A stretch of 44,614 nucleotides of DNA from Bacteroidales bacterium (lineage in GTDB: Bacteria > Bacteroidota > Bacteroidia > Bacteroidales > Muribaculaceae). Each line of letters starts with the position of its first letter. Position 1 is the stretch's first letter. The stretch is from assembly GCA_014800525.1 (NCBI GenBank), contig JAAVFV010000033.1, positions 1-44,614 on the forward strand, given 5' to 3'. The notes under the pieces were generated by a model. That model had not been told where the DNA came from. It did not search any database and was given only the letters and a program-made list of their open reading frames with translations. This document shows, one piece after another, positions 33,325 to 41,135 of the stretch. The translations under genes and the position numbers were made by a program.

Positions 33325-34893
33325 TTAGGCAGTAGGGCCGGTCGGGCCTGACGGCGCCGGAGTCTGACCGGCGTCAGAGGGCCCTGCAGGCGCGGAAGAG
33401 GGTGCGGATGTTGGCGCACCGGGTGTCGGAGGGTACATCCCGGCCGGCGGATTCCCCGGATTGGTCGGTGTACCGCTTCCCGGGAAGAAGGGATAAGGCA
33501 TTCCGAAAATACTTCCCGGATTCTTTCCGGGACTCAGATAACCCTCGATGATGGAATCGCGTCCGCTTGCATATTCAAATGTGTACAGACGGAATTTATA
33601 CAACATCACCGCTACATGCTCGAAAACAGCTGCCTGCACTCCTTCATAAGGCAACCATGAGGAGGTGGCTGTGAAGCAGTAAAGCTGCAAGGGAATTCCC
33701 GTGGAGGTTTGCTCTAGTGTGGTTACAAAGCATGTATCCTGATGAGAGATATCGGGATTGCTATTCAACCAGAAGGTCATGTACGCACGGAACAGACCGA
33801 GATTGGTATCGATCGAACCGATTTGCGGGCCGTTGTCACTATTCACAGATGGGATAATTCCTTTTGCTCTTTCTTCAAGTTTGAGCGCAATCCAATCTTT
33901 GAGCAAGGGTATCTTGGCATATTCCGCCAGCATCTCATCAGTCAATGGAACCACACTATCGGCATCAATAAAATAGGAACGCTGAATCCGACGGGTGTTC
34001 GACTGCGACATACTCCGGTAATTCTTAAAGCCTTTCGACACCAGACTATACGGAGGCAATGTTGAAGTGGTCTTATCCCAGTTTTCCACCTTTACAGCGG
34101 TAAGGCCTACCTCCGTTACAGTTCCGTTAGTATCCGAGCCCGGAACAGCTATCCAGTCTCCTACGTGGAGCGAGTCGTTTTGTGCCAGCTGCACTCCGGC
34201 CACAACACCAAGTATACTATCCTTGAACACCAACATCAGCACTGCCGCGAAAGCTCCAAGTCCGGCCAAAAGTGAGCCGGGAGATTTATCCAACAGGATT
34301 GCACAGATAATTATAACGGAAATAATCCAGAGGATTAATTTCACCAATTGAACGATTCCATTAAGAGGGAGATGCTTCTTATTGGCTCTCGTATTGACAT
34401 TGGACCATATCGAATCTGTCAGCGTACACAAGGCATCGGTTATGACTAAGAGAAAGTATATCCATGTCAGCCGTGTAAGCCATGCCGCCAGCGATGCTTT
34501 GTCGGTCATGGTAAACTGAATCATGATCAGAAACACCAGAGCCGGTATTATTCGGCATAACCGTGTAAAGAATCTCTCCTTTACAAGATATGAATAGAAG
34601 TCGGAATGAAGATGAGGCCCTATCTTATTCAGAATCTGAACCACAACCCATTGTACGGCACGTCCGACCAAGACTGCAATCAAAAATACGATAACTGCAT
34701 AGACAGTAGTCACCAATGCCGGATGATGGCTCAGCCCGACAAGATCCAACAACCAATGTACTCCCTCGAGAATCCACCTTGCGATAGCGTAGGTGGTTTC
34801 CTCGGTATTCTTTCCTAATTGTATATCCATCGCATGTACGGCAGGATGTTCTGCAGCTTTCGCCACTTGTGGTATCAATAATAAAGGATTCAT
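33325..34893 (-). CDS. MscS-family channel with Pro/Gly-rich C-terminal tail (YbdG-like)
   Basis: A 522-residue inner-membrane protein. About five hydrophobic segments (near 62-85, 113-130, 137-160, 180-200, 208-235) lead into an MscS core: LLAGLGAFAAVLMLVFKDSI, then VGDWIAVPGSDTNGTVTEVGLTAVKVENWDKTT and IPPYSL-like LPPYSLVSKGFKN. The insert and long C-terminal domain resemble YbdG/MscM-type proteins. The final 60 residues are Pro, Gly, Ala, Thr and Ser rich (PTPGAPTSAPSSAPAGPSDA), unusual for this family. Unlike the channel at 24851 it lacks a large periplasmic domain. It stands alone. Confidence 0.87.
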   Translation of the reverse strand: MNPLLLIPQVAKAAEHPAVHAMDIQLGKNTEETTYAIARWILEGVHWLLDLVGLSHHPALVTTVYAVIVFLIAVLVGRAVQWVVVQILNKIGPHLHSDFYSYLVKERFFTRLCRIIPALVFLIMIQFTMTDKASLAAWLTRLTWIYFLLVITDALCTLTDSIWSNVNTRANKKHLPLNGIVQLVKLILWIISVIIICAILLDKSPGSLLAGLGAFAAVLMLVFKDSILGVVAGVQLAQNDSLHVGDWIAVPGSDTNGTVTEVGLTAVKVENWDKTTSTLPPYSLVSKGFKNYRSMSQSNTRRIQRSYFIDADSVVPLTDEMLAEYAKIPLLKDWIALKLEERAKGIIPSVNSDNGPQIGSIDTNLGLFRAYMTFWLNSNPDISHQDTCFVTTLEQTSTGIPLQLYCFTATSSWLPYEGVQAAVFEHVAVMLYKFRLYTFEYASGRDSIIEGYLSPGKNPGSIFGMPYPFFPGSGTPTNPGNPPAGMYPPTPGAPTSAPSSAPAGPSDAGQTPAPSGPTGPTA

Positions 34894-35197
34894 ATAATTA
34901 TGATAGTAGTTTTAATTAGATAGTAGTTTCTAAGTTAGCCTATATTGTTTGTTACAAAATCATCCCTCCTTTTGTTCACCACCTCTCCCTCCGACCCCCT
35001 TTTTGTTAGTGGATGGAGCCTTAAGGTTCCATCTTATTCACTCATCTGCTATATAATGCTATGTAAAACTCCGGACATTCATCATATTCGATTCCGAAAT
35101 TCAGATCTATCCCTATCCTCAGGCTCCGGTAGTGAAATTCATAATAGGCTGAACATATCATAGTTATACCGGCATTAACAAATTTTCACATTCTTCT

Positions 35198-35236
35198 TTT
35201 TCAGGATTCTGCACACCCTGAAAACCAGTGTGCAGA
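35198..35236. promoter_or_regulatory. Overlapping alternative stem-loops
   Basis: TTTTCAGG (35198-35205) pairs with CCTGAAAA (35217-35224); TCTGCACAC (35208-35216) pairs with GTGTGCAGA (35228-35236). The arms interleave, so the helices compete or form a pseudoknot. They would lie in the leader of the MscS RNA if that starts upstream of 35236. Confidence 0.35.
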
Positions 35237-35375
35237 TTGAAGTTTTCATCAACTTTTAATCCCATTCCCGCTATTTCATTGATATATTGATACTTACACT
35301 AAAATACAACCATAAATTACATTTTTTAACACATATTTTCTTCCGGAAATGTTGGTTTAACTCCATGATTATCTT

Positions 35376-35383
35376 TATATTTG
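35376..35383 (+). promoter_or_regulatory. Candidate -7 box for ndk
   Basis: TATATTTG, exact to TAnnTTTG; a TTG lies about 21 bases upstream. The leader to the ATG would be about 160 bases. Confidence 0.4.
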
Positions 35384-35551
35384 GATTGTCAATAATAAAT
35401 ATCTTAAAATCTGTTAAGCCAAATCTTGTTTTCCTTTGGGGCTTATTATCGACACTTGCTCCTGATTGCCCGGGCCATAGGCTGACCTCCGCAACCCTCG
35501 GAATACTTGCTTTCCACATTATTAAGACTGGGCTTACAGCTTCTCACGATC

Positions 35552-36013
35552 ATGGAAAAAACTTTAGTCATCATAAAACCCTCAGGAGTTGAGCGTGCTC
35601 TCATCGGTGAGGTGATTTCGCGAATCGAAAAGAAAGGAATGATTATCGCCGGCATGAAGATGATGCAACTTGATGAGGCTATTTGCCGCGAACATTATGC
35701 TCACCTTGTAGACCGTCCTTTCTTCTCACTTATCGTAGAATCGATGACTGCGTGCCCCGTGATCGTACTTTGTGTAAAAGGTCTCGATGTCGTTCGCGTT
35801 TTCCGCGAAATGACCGGTGTCACTAATGGCCGTAATGCACAACCCGGAACCCTCCGCGGAGACTTCTGCATGAGCGGTCAGCAGAATATCGTTCACGCAA
35901 GCGATTCTGTTGAAAATGCAGAAATTGAAATCAAGCGGTTCTTTAAGCCTGAAGAAATCTTCGACTATAAGCCCTGTTATTTCAAATTCCTCTACGCTGA
36001 GGATGAAATCTGA
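35552..36013 (+). CDS. ndk: Nucleoside diphosphate kinase
   Basis: Transfers the terminal phosphate among nucleoside di- and triphosphates through a phosphohistidine. Family motifs are in order: TLVIIKPSGVERALIG at the start, HYAHLVDRPFFSLIV, GLDVVRVFREMTGVTNGRNAQPGTLRGDF, and the active-site His in NIVHASDS. The ATG at 35552 is chosen over one 45 bp upstream because the conserved fold begins right after it (MEKTLVIIKP). The product is 153 residues, normal. The M23 peptidase gene follows after 55 bp. Confidence 0.95.
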   Translation: MEKTLVIIKPSGVERALIGEVISRIEKKGMIIAGMKMMQLDEAICREHYAHLVDRPFFSLIVESMTACPVIVLCVKGLDVVRVFREMTGVTNGRNAQPGTLRGDFCMSGQQNIVHASDSVENAEIEIKRFFKPEEIFDYKPCYFKFLYAEDEI

Positions 36014-36068
36014 TCCTTTCTCCCCGTTTCACATTTGATTAAGCTGATTAAGTATAGAATAGATTATA

Positions 36069-37001
36069 ATGAACTGTAAGAATATAATAGCAATAGCTCT
36101 TTCCCTCCTCTCAGTAGCGGCTTCCGCTCAGACCATAACTTCCCGATCAAAACACTCTGATGCTCATCGTCAGCTCCTGGCAAATCAGGCTAAGAGCAAA
36201 GACCAGATCAAACTCGTTGAGAAAAACACTTTCATCGACCTTATCGATGATCTGGAACCTGAGCTCGATATCTACACTGAGGGATGGAATAGCAAAAGCG
36301 TTAACCCTTTCAAGGAGTCTGATGTACCTAATTCCAAGGTGATCGACGTTACAGGTTATTACATGCCTTGCCCCGGTCGCGTGACTTCAAATTATGGATA
36401 TCGCGCTAAGTTCGGCCGTATGCATAAAGGTGTCGACCTCGCAATCCGTAGCAACGATACTATCTATGCAGCTTTTGATGGTAAGGTTCGCCTCACCAAC
36501 TATGAGGCTAAAGGTTATGGTAATTATGTTATCCTCCGCCATCCAAATGGTCTTGAAACTGTTTACGGACACCTTAACCGTCATCTCGTAAAGCCTGATC
36601 AGGTGGTTAAAGCCGGAGATCCTATCGGTCTCGGTGGTAGCACCGGCCGAAGCACCGGCCCACACCTCCACTTCGAAACCCGCTACATGGGATATGCTAT
36701 CAACCCTTCCGCAATCTTCGATTTTGCAAATCAGACCACTCATACCGATACCTATACTTTCTCTAAGTCAACTTATACTCAGCCTCGTAATTTCGCTCCC
36801 TCACGCAATCTGGCTAAGTCGGACAAGGAGAATCCTTATAAGGCAGCTACTGAGACAGCTTCCACTTATACTGTCAAGGCCGGCGATACCCTCACTTCCA
36901 TCGCTCGCCGTTACGGTCTCTCCGCTACATCCCTCCGTCGTCTGAACAATCTCACTAAGGAGGATGCAATCCAGGCCGGTCAGGTGCTCAAAGTGAAGTA
37001 A
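36069..37001 (+). CDS. Exported M23 peptidase with C-terminal LysM
   Basis: A 310-residue wall-active protein. A signal peptide (1-20, ALSLLSVAASAQ) precedes a spacer and a LytM/M23 domain at about 105-215: GRVTSNYGYRAKFGRMHKGVDLAI gives the first zinc His and Asp, and TGPHLHFETR the third ligand and catalytic His, so the metal site is intact. A Ser/Thr-rich linker follows, and the last 45 residues are a LysM domain (YTVKAGDTLTSIARRYGLSA, LNNLTKEDAIQAGQVLKVK). It is predicted to cut peptidoglycan peptides, or to regulate such enzymes. It ends before a 30-bp-stem terminator. Confidence 0.92.
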   Translation: MNCKNIIAIALSLLSVAASAQTITSRSKHSDAHRQLLANQAKSKDQIKLVEKNTFIDLIDDLEPELDIYTEGWNSKSVNPFKESDVPNSKVIDVTGYYMPCPGRVTSNYGYRAKFGRMHKGVDLAIRSNDTIYAAFDGKVRLTNYEAKGYGNYVILRHPNGLETVYGHLNRHLVKPDQVVKAGDPIGLGGSTGRSTGPHLHFETRYMGYAINPSAIFDFANQTTHTDTYTFSKSTYTQPRNFAPSRNLAKSDKENPYKAATETASTYTVKAGDTLTSIARRYGLSATSLRRLNNLTKEDAIQAGQVLKVK

Positions 37002-37077
37002 TCTCTTCCGAATTTCCTTCTCTCCGAATTAAGATCTATACTTATCAGCCCTTCCTCTCTCCTCCCCTAAAGGGCTA

Positions 37078-37141
37078 AAACGATATAAAGGGAACACCTC
37101 TCAAATCGAGTGATTTGAGAGGTGTTCCCTTTATATCGTTT
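37078..37141. terminator. 30-bp perfect stem, bidirectional terminator
   Basis: Arms 37078-37107 and 37112-37141 are fully complementary around GAGT. The stem (AAACGATATAAAGGGAACAC...) has A/T-rich outer ends, so each strand ends in a T-rich run. It separates the convergent M23 and kdsA genes. Confidence 0.85.
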
Positions 37142-37185
37142 ATCTGAATTAATTCTTAAATTCTACCCATGGTTATGCGTTCATG

Positions 37186-38013
37186 TTAGCTTATGGAATT
37201 TACAGCCTGTCGCAGCACTGTGAGCCCTTTTAACAACTTTTCCGCCTCTGATAATGGCAACATATTGGCGCCATCACTCTTGGCTTCTGACGGATTCTGA
37301 TGAGTTTCCATAAATATTCCGTCAGCTCCCACTGCAATCGACCCATGTGCTATTGTAGAGATCAATTCAGGTAGACCTCCGCTAACCCCTTCTGATTTAT
37401 TGGGCTGTTGAAGAGAGTGGGTGATATCCATAATCACCGGACATCCGCATTCCTGTTTCATTATTGGAAGTCCACGCATATCCACGATAAGATCTCCATA
37501 ACCGAAGAATGTTCCGCGATCCGTAACAGCTATCTGATCATTACCTGACTCCCTGACCTTCTCACAGGCATATTTCATTGATGCCGGAGCCAGAAACTGA
37601 CCTTTCTTTATATTGACGAATTTTCCCGTCTTTGCCGCTGCAACAAGCAGATCGGTCTGTCGGCATAGAAACGCAGGAATCTGGAGAATATCCACATACT
37701 CCGCCGCCATCGCAGCTTCATCAGGTGTATGGATATCGGTAACGGTAGGGATGCCGTATGTCTCACCCACCTTCCTCAGAATCCGCAATGCCTTTTCATC
37801 TCCGATTCCTGTAAAGGAGTCGAGTCGGCTGCGGTTGGCTTTCCGATAACTGCCCTTAAATACATAAGGGATATTCAGCCGGGTAGTAATCTCTAAGAGC
37901 TTCTCGGCAATATCAAGAGCCATATCCTCCCCTTCGATCACACATGGTCCGCTTAAGAGGAAGAAGTTATCGGTAGTGCTTGAGTTTAAATATGATGTTA
38001 TATCTTTTTCCAT
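37186..38013 (-). CDS. kdsA: Kdo-8-phosphate synthase
   Basis: Condenses arabinose-5-phosphate and PEP to Kdo-8-phosphate for LPS. The barrel motifs are FLLSGPCVIEGEDMAL, VFKGSYRKANRSRLDSFTGIG, IPTVTDIHTPDEAA, LQIPAFLCRQTDLLVAAAKTG, NIKKGQFLAP, and MDITHSLQQPNKSEGVSGG. The final HGSIAVGADGIFMETHQNPSEAKSDGANML is also typical. I chose the ATG at 38013 (MEKDITSY), 7 bp after the rsmE stop; an ATG at 38034 would overlap rsmE by 14 bp and is possible. It is last in the nupG - rsmE - kdsA group. Confidence 0.95.
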   Translation of the reverse strand: MEKDITSYLNSSTTDNFFLLSGPCVIEGEDMALDIAEKLLEITTRLNIPYVFKGSYRKANRSRLDSFTGIGDEKALRILRKVGETYGIPTVTDIHTPDEAAMAAEYVDILQIPAFLCRQTDLLVAAAKTGKFVNIKKGQFLAPASMKYACEKVRESGNDQIAVTDRGTFFGYGDLIVDMRGLPIMKQECGCPVIMDITHSLQQPNKSEGVSGGLPELISTIAHGSIAVGADGIFMETHQNPSEAKSDGANMLPLSEAEKLLKGLTVLRQAVNSIS

Positions 38014-38020
38014 ATTCTGT

Positions 38021-38731
38021 TTATGAAGTTGCATTGTTGATTACATGAAGAGCGGTAAGGCCGTAAAGTGCCGCTGTCTCCGTACGCAAACGCGTATTCC
38101 CGAAGGTTACCGGCATGAATCCCGCCTTGAAGGCTCTCTCCACTTCCTCCGGTGAGAAGTCGCCTTCGGGCCCTATCAGTATGGTCACATCTGCATTCCC
38201 CGGGTATTCTTTCGCCAATTCCCTTCGCTCCGTCTTCTCATCGCAATATCCCATATATTTATACATGGTGTCACAACGACTAAGAAAGGCGGATAATTTC
38301 TCAAGGCCATGATATTCCGGCAGTGTGGCTTTAAGGCTTTGCTTCATGGCAGACACTAATATCTTCTCCATTCGCTCTTCATTCACCTTCCGGCGCTCAC
38401 TGCGATCGCAGACAAGAAGAGCTATCTCATCCACTCCGATCTCCACAGCTTTCTCGAGTAGCCATTCGATCCGGTCGATATTCTTAGTCACAGCCACTGC
38501 CATGACAATCCTCCCTTTCCAATATTTCTCTTCTGCCTTTGAGGAAAGGATTTCCACCTCCGCCCCTTTGGGATTGGCGTTAGTGAGACGGCATTCATAG
38601 GAAAAGCCCTTTCCATCCACGACATTAATTTCAGCACCCTCTTTAAGCCTGAGCACCCGACAACAATGCCCGGATTCTCCTTCAGGCAATTTTAGGCTAT
38701 CGGCTATATCCGGAGAATAAAATCTAATCAT
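38021..38731 (-). CDS. rsmE: 16S rRNA (uracil-1498-N3)-methyltransferase
   Basis: SPOUT methyltransferase that modifies U1498 of 16S rRNA with SAM. The N-terminal PUA-like part (HCCRVLRLKEGAEINVVDGKG) and the C-terminal knot are both visible. The knot has AVAVTKNIDRIEWLLEKAVEIGVDEI, TILIGPEGDFSPEEVERAF and VTFGNTRLRTETAALYGL. At 236 residues it is full length. It starts 3 bp after the nupG stop and nearly abuts kdsA, so the three are one transcript. The grouping with Kdo synthesis seems organisational only. Confidence 0.94.
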   Translation of the reverse strand: MIRFYSPDIADSLKLPEGESGHCCRVLRLKEGAEINVVDGKGFSYECRLTNANPKGAEVEILSSKAEEKYWKGRIVMAVAVTKNIDRIEWLLEKAVEIGVDEIALLVCDRSERRKVNEERMEKILVSAMKQSLKATLPEYHGLEKLSAFLSRCDTMYKYMGYCDEKTERRELAKEYPGNADVTILIGPEGDFSPEEVERAFKAGFMPVTFGNTRLRTETAALYGLTALHVINNATS

Positions 38732-38734
38732 AGC

Positions 38735-40087
38735 TTATTGCATTTCTGTCATCCCTTCCGGATCTCCGGCTGAAATACTTTCCATCTCTTTTATCTCCGT
38801 CTGACTCAGATTCTTTTCGGAATTCTTAGGAGTCTTGAAAATAAAGAAGAATAAAACACCTATCACAAAAGCATATGCGGCAAAGATGCCCCATGCCTGT
38901 TCCCATCCCACGAGATTAGCCTCTGCATTTCCCCCTTCTCCGAGATTTACCAGTTTATTGACCACATAGTTGCCGGCGATGAAAGTTCCGATACTGGCTC
39001 CGAGTCCGTTGGTCATCAACATAAACAGACCCTGCGCACTCGATCGGATTGATGAATCTGTCTGATCTTCCACAAACAATCCTCCGGCTACATTGAAGAA
39101 GTCGAATGCCACTCCATATACTATACAAGATAATATCAGGAAAACCACTCCCGACCCGGTATTTCCGATACTGAAGAAACCGAACCGCAACACCCATGCC
39201 ATCATTGCAATAAATATCACACCCTTGATTCCGAAGCGTTTGATACACATCGGTATCAGAAGTATACACAGAGCTTCGCTTGCCTGAGATATGGCTGTTA
39301 GAGCTGTTGCATTTTGCGCTGCCCAGTCGTTGGCGAATCTTGCGATTTTCTGGAATGAATTGATATAGAGCGTGCCGTAGCTGTTGGTGATCTGCAGACA
39401 CACTCCCAATAACATCGAGAATATGAAGAAGAGAGCCATAGTGCGGTTACGGAAGAGCGCGAATGCATTGAGACCGAAACGCTCGGCAAGGGATTTCCCG
39501 GCTGCTTTGTTGATCGGACATGCCGGCATCGTGATTGCATATCCGGCCATTAACAGTCCGCATACTCCGGCTGCTATATACTGTGCTGCGGTATCGGCAA
39601 AGTGTGTGAAATTTACGAAAAGTTCTGCGCAAATAAATCCCACTGTTCCCCATACTCGTATTGCCGGAAACTTTTTCATCGGGCTATGTCCGTTTTCTAT
39701 AAGCGCATTGAAAGCTACCGAGTTGCAAAGTCCGATGGTCGGCATAAAGAATAGAATTGCTCCGACATATAGACTGAACATCACTCCGAATTCAGGATGT
39801 GGTGTCGATAGACCATACCAGCCAACACACAACATAAATAACGCTGACATTCCATGGCATAAACTCAGCATCTTCTGAGCCGGAATCCATCGATCGGCTA
39901 TAATTCCTACAACAGCCGGCATAAAAAGCGACACCAGTCCCTGGGCTGTATAAAACCAGAATATATGAGCTCCCATCCCGACGCGACCTAAATAGATACC
40001 CATCGACACAAGATAACATCCCCATATTGCAAATTCAATAAAATTCAGAATGTTTAGTCGCCTTATGATCTTTGAGTTATTTCCCAT
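38735..40087 (-). CDS. NupG-type nucleoside:H+ symporter (MFS)
   Basis: A 450-residue inner-membrane transporter with about twelve helices. It follows E. coli NupG closely: LNFIEFAIWGCYLVSMG at the start, FMPAVVGIIADRW, FMPTIGLCNSVAFNAL, FPAIRVWGTVGFI, NAFALFRNRTMALFFIFSMLLG, ISQASEALCILLIP, IVYGVAFDFFNVAGGLFVE and SAQGLFMLMTNGLGA. It should import nucleosides with protons. It heads the operon with rsmE (3-bp gap) and kdsA. The Crp-like regulator lies 84 bp upstream on the same strand and could control it (inference). Confidence 0.92.
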   Translation of the reverse strand: MGNNSKIIRRLNILNFIEFAIWGCYLVSMGIYLGRVGMGAHIFWFYTAQGLVSLFMPAVVGIIADRWIPAQKMLSLCHGMSALFMLCVGWYGLSTPHPEFGVMFSLYVGAILFFMPTIGLCNSVAFNALIENGHSPMKKFPAIRVWGTVGFICAELFVNFTHFADTAAQYIAAGVCGLLMAGYAITMPACPINKAAGKSLAERFGLNAFALFRNRTMALFFIFSMLLGVCLQITNSYGTLYINSFQKIARFANDWAAQNATALTAISQASEALCILLIPMCIKRFGIKGVIFIAMMAWVLRFGFFSIGNTGSGVVFLILSCIVYGVAFDFFNVAGGLFVEDQTDSSIRSSAQGLFMLMTNGLGASIGTFIAGNYVVNKLVNLGEGGNAEANLVGWEQAWGIFAAYAFVIGVLFFFIFKTPKNSEKNLSQTEIKEMESISAGDPEGMTEMQ

Positions 40088-40171
40088 AGATTAGTATTTT
40101 CTTTGATTCGCTTTTTGAATACTTATAATTCCTTCTGTCCTGTAGCAATTCATATTGTAGGCGATTTCGAA

Positions 40172-40846
40172 TCAGATATCATCTTCATCTCGCCAGTTCT
40201 GGGCTGTTTCTATCAGCAACTGTCGGTCTGGTATCACGATTCTGTCTGATTCTATTCGGATGAGACCCTCCGCCTCAAGCTCTGAGAGTTGCGAGAGCTC
40301 AAGTTCAGTGTAATAGTCCATTCCGATAATATTGATATTGGTACATCCCTTAAGAGTATGCGTGATGACCCATTCGGCCAGCACACGCAGAATACCGGTG
40401 GCGCCCATATTGCTTGTCACCTCCTCGCGTTGCTGGATAAACATCGACAGATAATTAGCGAAGTTAATTAGATAGATTCGGTCTGAGCGTAAAAGTTCTA
40501 TATATTTCTCTTTAGAAAAGCCCATCACTCCGCAGGGTGTCAGTGCCTTTATCTGACGCTTATGCATTGGTTTGAGACCAAAAAGCCGTGTAGCTCCCAA
40601 CACTATGTTTCCTTTCATATGGGATTCGACCGTGATCTTTCCTCCGAGACATTTGCTGCTCATCACCACACTTCCCGACAAAACGAACTTCAATCCGGTT
40701 ACTTCGTCTTTAGAGTCGGCGATAATATCCCCCGGCTCATAGCGTTCGAAATGAATTTGTGTTTTTTCAACAAATTGTGAAACATGGTCCTTCCCTACTC
40801 CCTTGAATAGAGGAAGGTCCATGATAGTCTCATACATCGATGCCAT
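40172..40846 (-). CDS. Crp/Fnr-family regulator with degenerate HTH
   Basis: A 224-residue protein with a cyclic-nucleotide-binding-type beta-roll at about 12-115 (MDLPLFKGVGKDHVSQFVEK, FERYEPGDIIADSKDEVTGLKFVLSG) and a dimer helix (IYLINFANYLSMFIQQREE). The C-terminal region ends with ELSQLSELEAEGLIRIESDRIVIPD, the last part of a Crp winged helix. The usual first HTH helices and recognition motif (elA..lGvsr.tvSR) are not recognisable, so DNA binding is uncertain. The effector is unknown. It lies upstream of nupG and downstream of the tRNA-Met, on the same strand as both. Confidence 0.83.
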   Translation of the reverse strand: MASMYETIMDLPLFKGVGKDHVSQFVEKTQIHFERYEPGDIIADSKDEVTGLKFVLSGSVVMSSKCLGGKITVESHMKGNIVLGATRLFGLKPMHKRQIKALTPCGVMGFSKEKYIELLRSDRIYLINFANYLSMFIQQREEVTSNMGATGILRVLAEWVITHTLKGCTNINIIGMDYYTELELSQLSELEAEGLIRIESDRIVIPDRQLLIETAQNWRDEDDI

Positions 40847-40872
40847 GGTATTACATTATTGGAGATAATACA

Positions 40873-40901
40873 AAAAAAGGTGGAACTATGTCCACCTTTT
40901 G
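40873..40901 (-). terminator. tRNA-Met terminator
   Basis: AAAAGGTGGA and TCCACCTTTT form a stem of about ten pairs around a short loop. Read on the minus strand the 3' side is CCACCTTTTTTTG, a good U-tract, directly after the tRNA. Confidence 0.8.
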
Positions 40902-40975
40902 TAGCGAGATCGAGAATTGAACTCGAGACCTCCGGGTTATGAATCCGACGCTCTAACCAACTGAGCTATCTCGCC
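40902..40975 (-). tRNA. tRNA-Met (CAT)
   Basis: On the minus strand the acceptor GGCGAGA pairs with TCTCGCT (first pair G-T), discriminator A at 40902. The D arm reads AGCTCAGTTGGTTAGAGC, the anticodon CAT lies at 40941-40939 and the T arm is CGAGTTCAATTCTCG. CCA is not encoded. The first pair and D arm favour elongator tRNA-Met; a lysidine-modified tRNA-Ile(CAT) is a less likely alternative. Confidence 0.92.
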
Positions 40976-41002
40976 GTGCTGGGTTATTTCCCGTTTGCGA
41001 TG

Positions 41003-41034
41003 CAAAGTTATATATATTTTTTGATTCCACCAAA
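41003..41034 (-). promoter_or_regulatory. Predicted tRNA-Met promoter
   Basis: On the minus strand TTTG (41034-41031), a 20-base spacer and TAACTTTG (41010-41003). The -7 box equals that of tRNA-Cys. Confidence 0.7.
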
Positions 41035-41053
41035 AGTTTCCCCGTTTTTTTTG

Positions 41054-41061
41054 TAATTTTG
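41054..41061 (+). promoter_or_regulatory. -7 box for the lipoprotein gene
   Basis: TAATTTTG, exact to TAnnTTTG, 75 bases before the ATG at 41136 and divergent from the tRNA-Met promoter. No clear -33 box. Confidence 0.45.
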
Positions 41062-41135
41062 TCCTTGGTTTATGGGTCTCATTCCATGTCCCCGCTCCCT
41101 GTTCCTCCTCAATAACCACTATTAATCACGAAGTT

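Larger units (their letters stand above)
34894..35551. other. Long intergenic region between divergent MscS and ndk
   Basis: About 660 bp without a credible gene. It holds two overlapping alternative hairpins (35198-35236), a -7-like box for ndk (35376-35383), and a GGATGGAG word near 35012 resembling the family-1 repeat end. No -7 box was found for the MscS gene. Confidence 0.5.

Noticed and set aside
35010..35017. GGATGGAG near 35012 as another family-1 end
   Set aside because: Only eight bases match and nothing else of the element is present.
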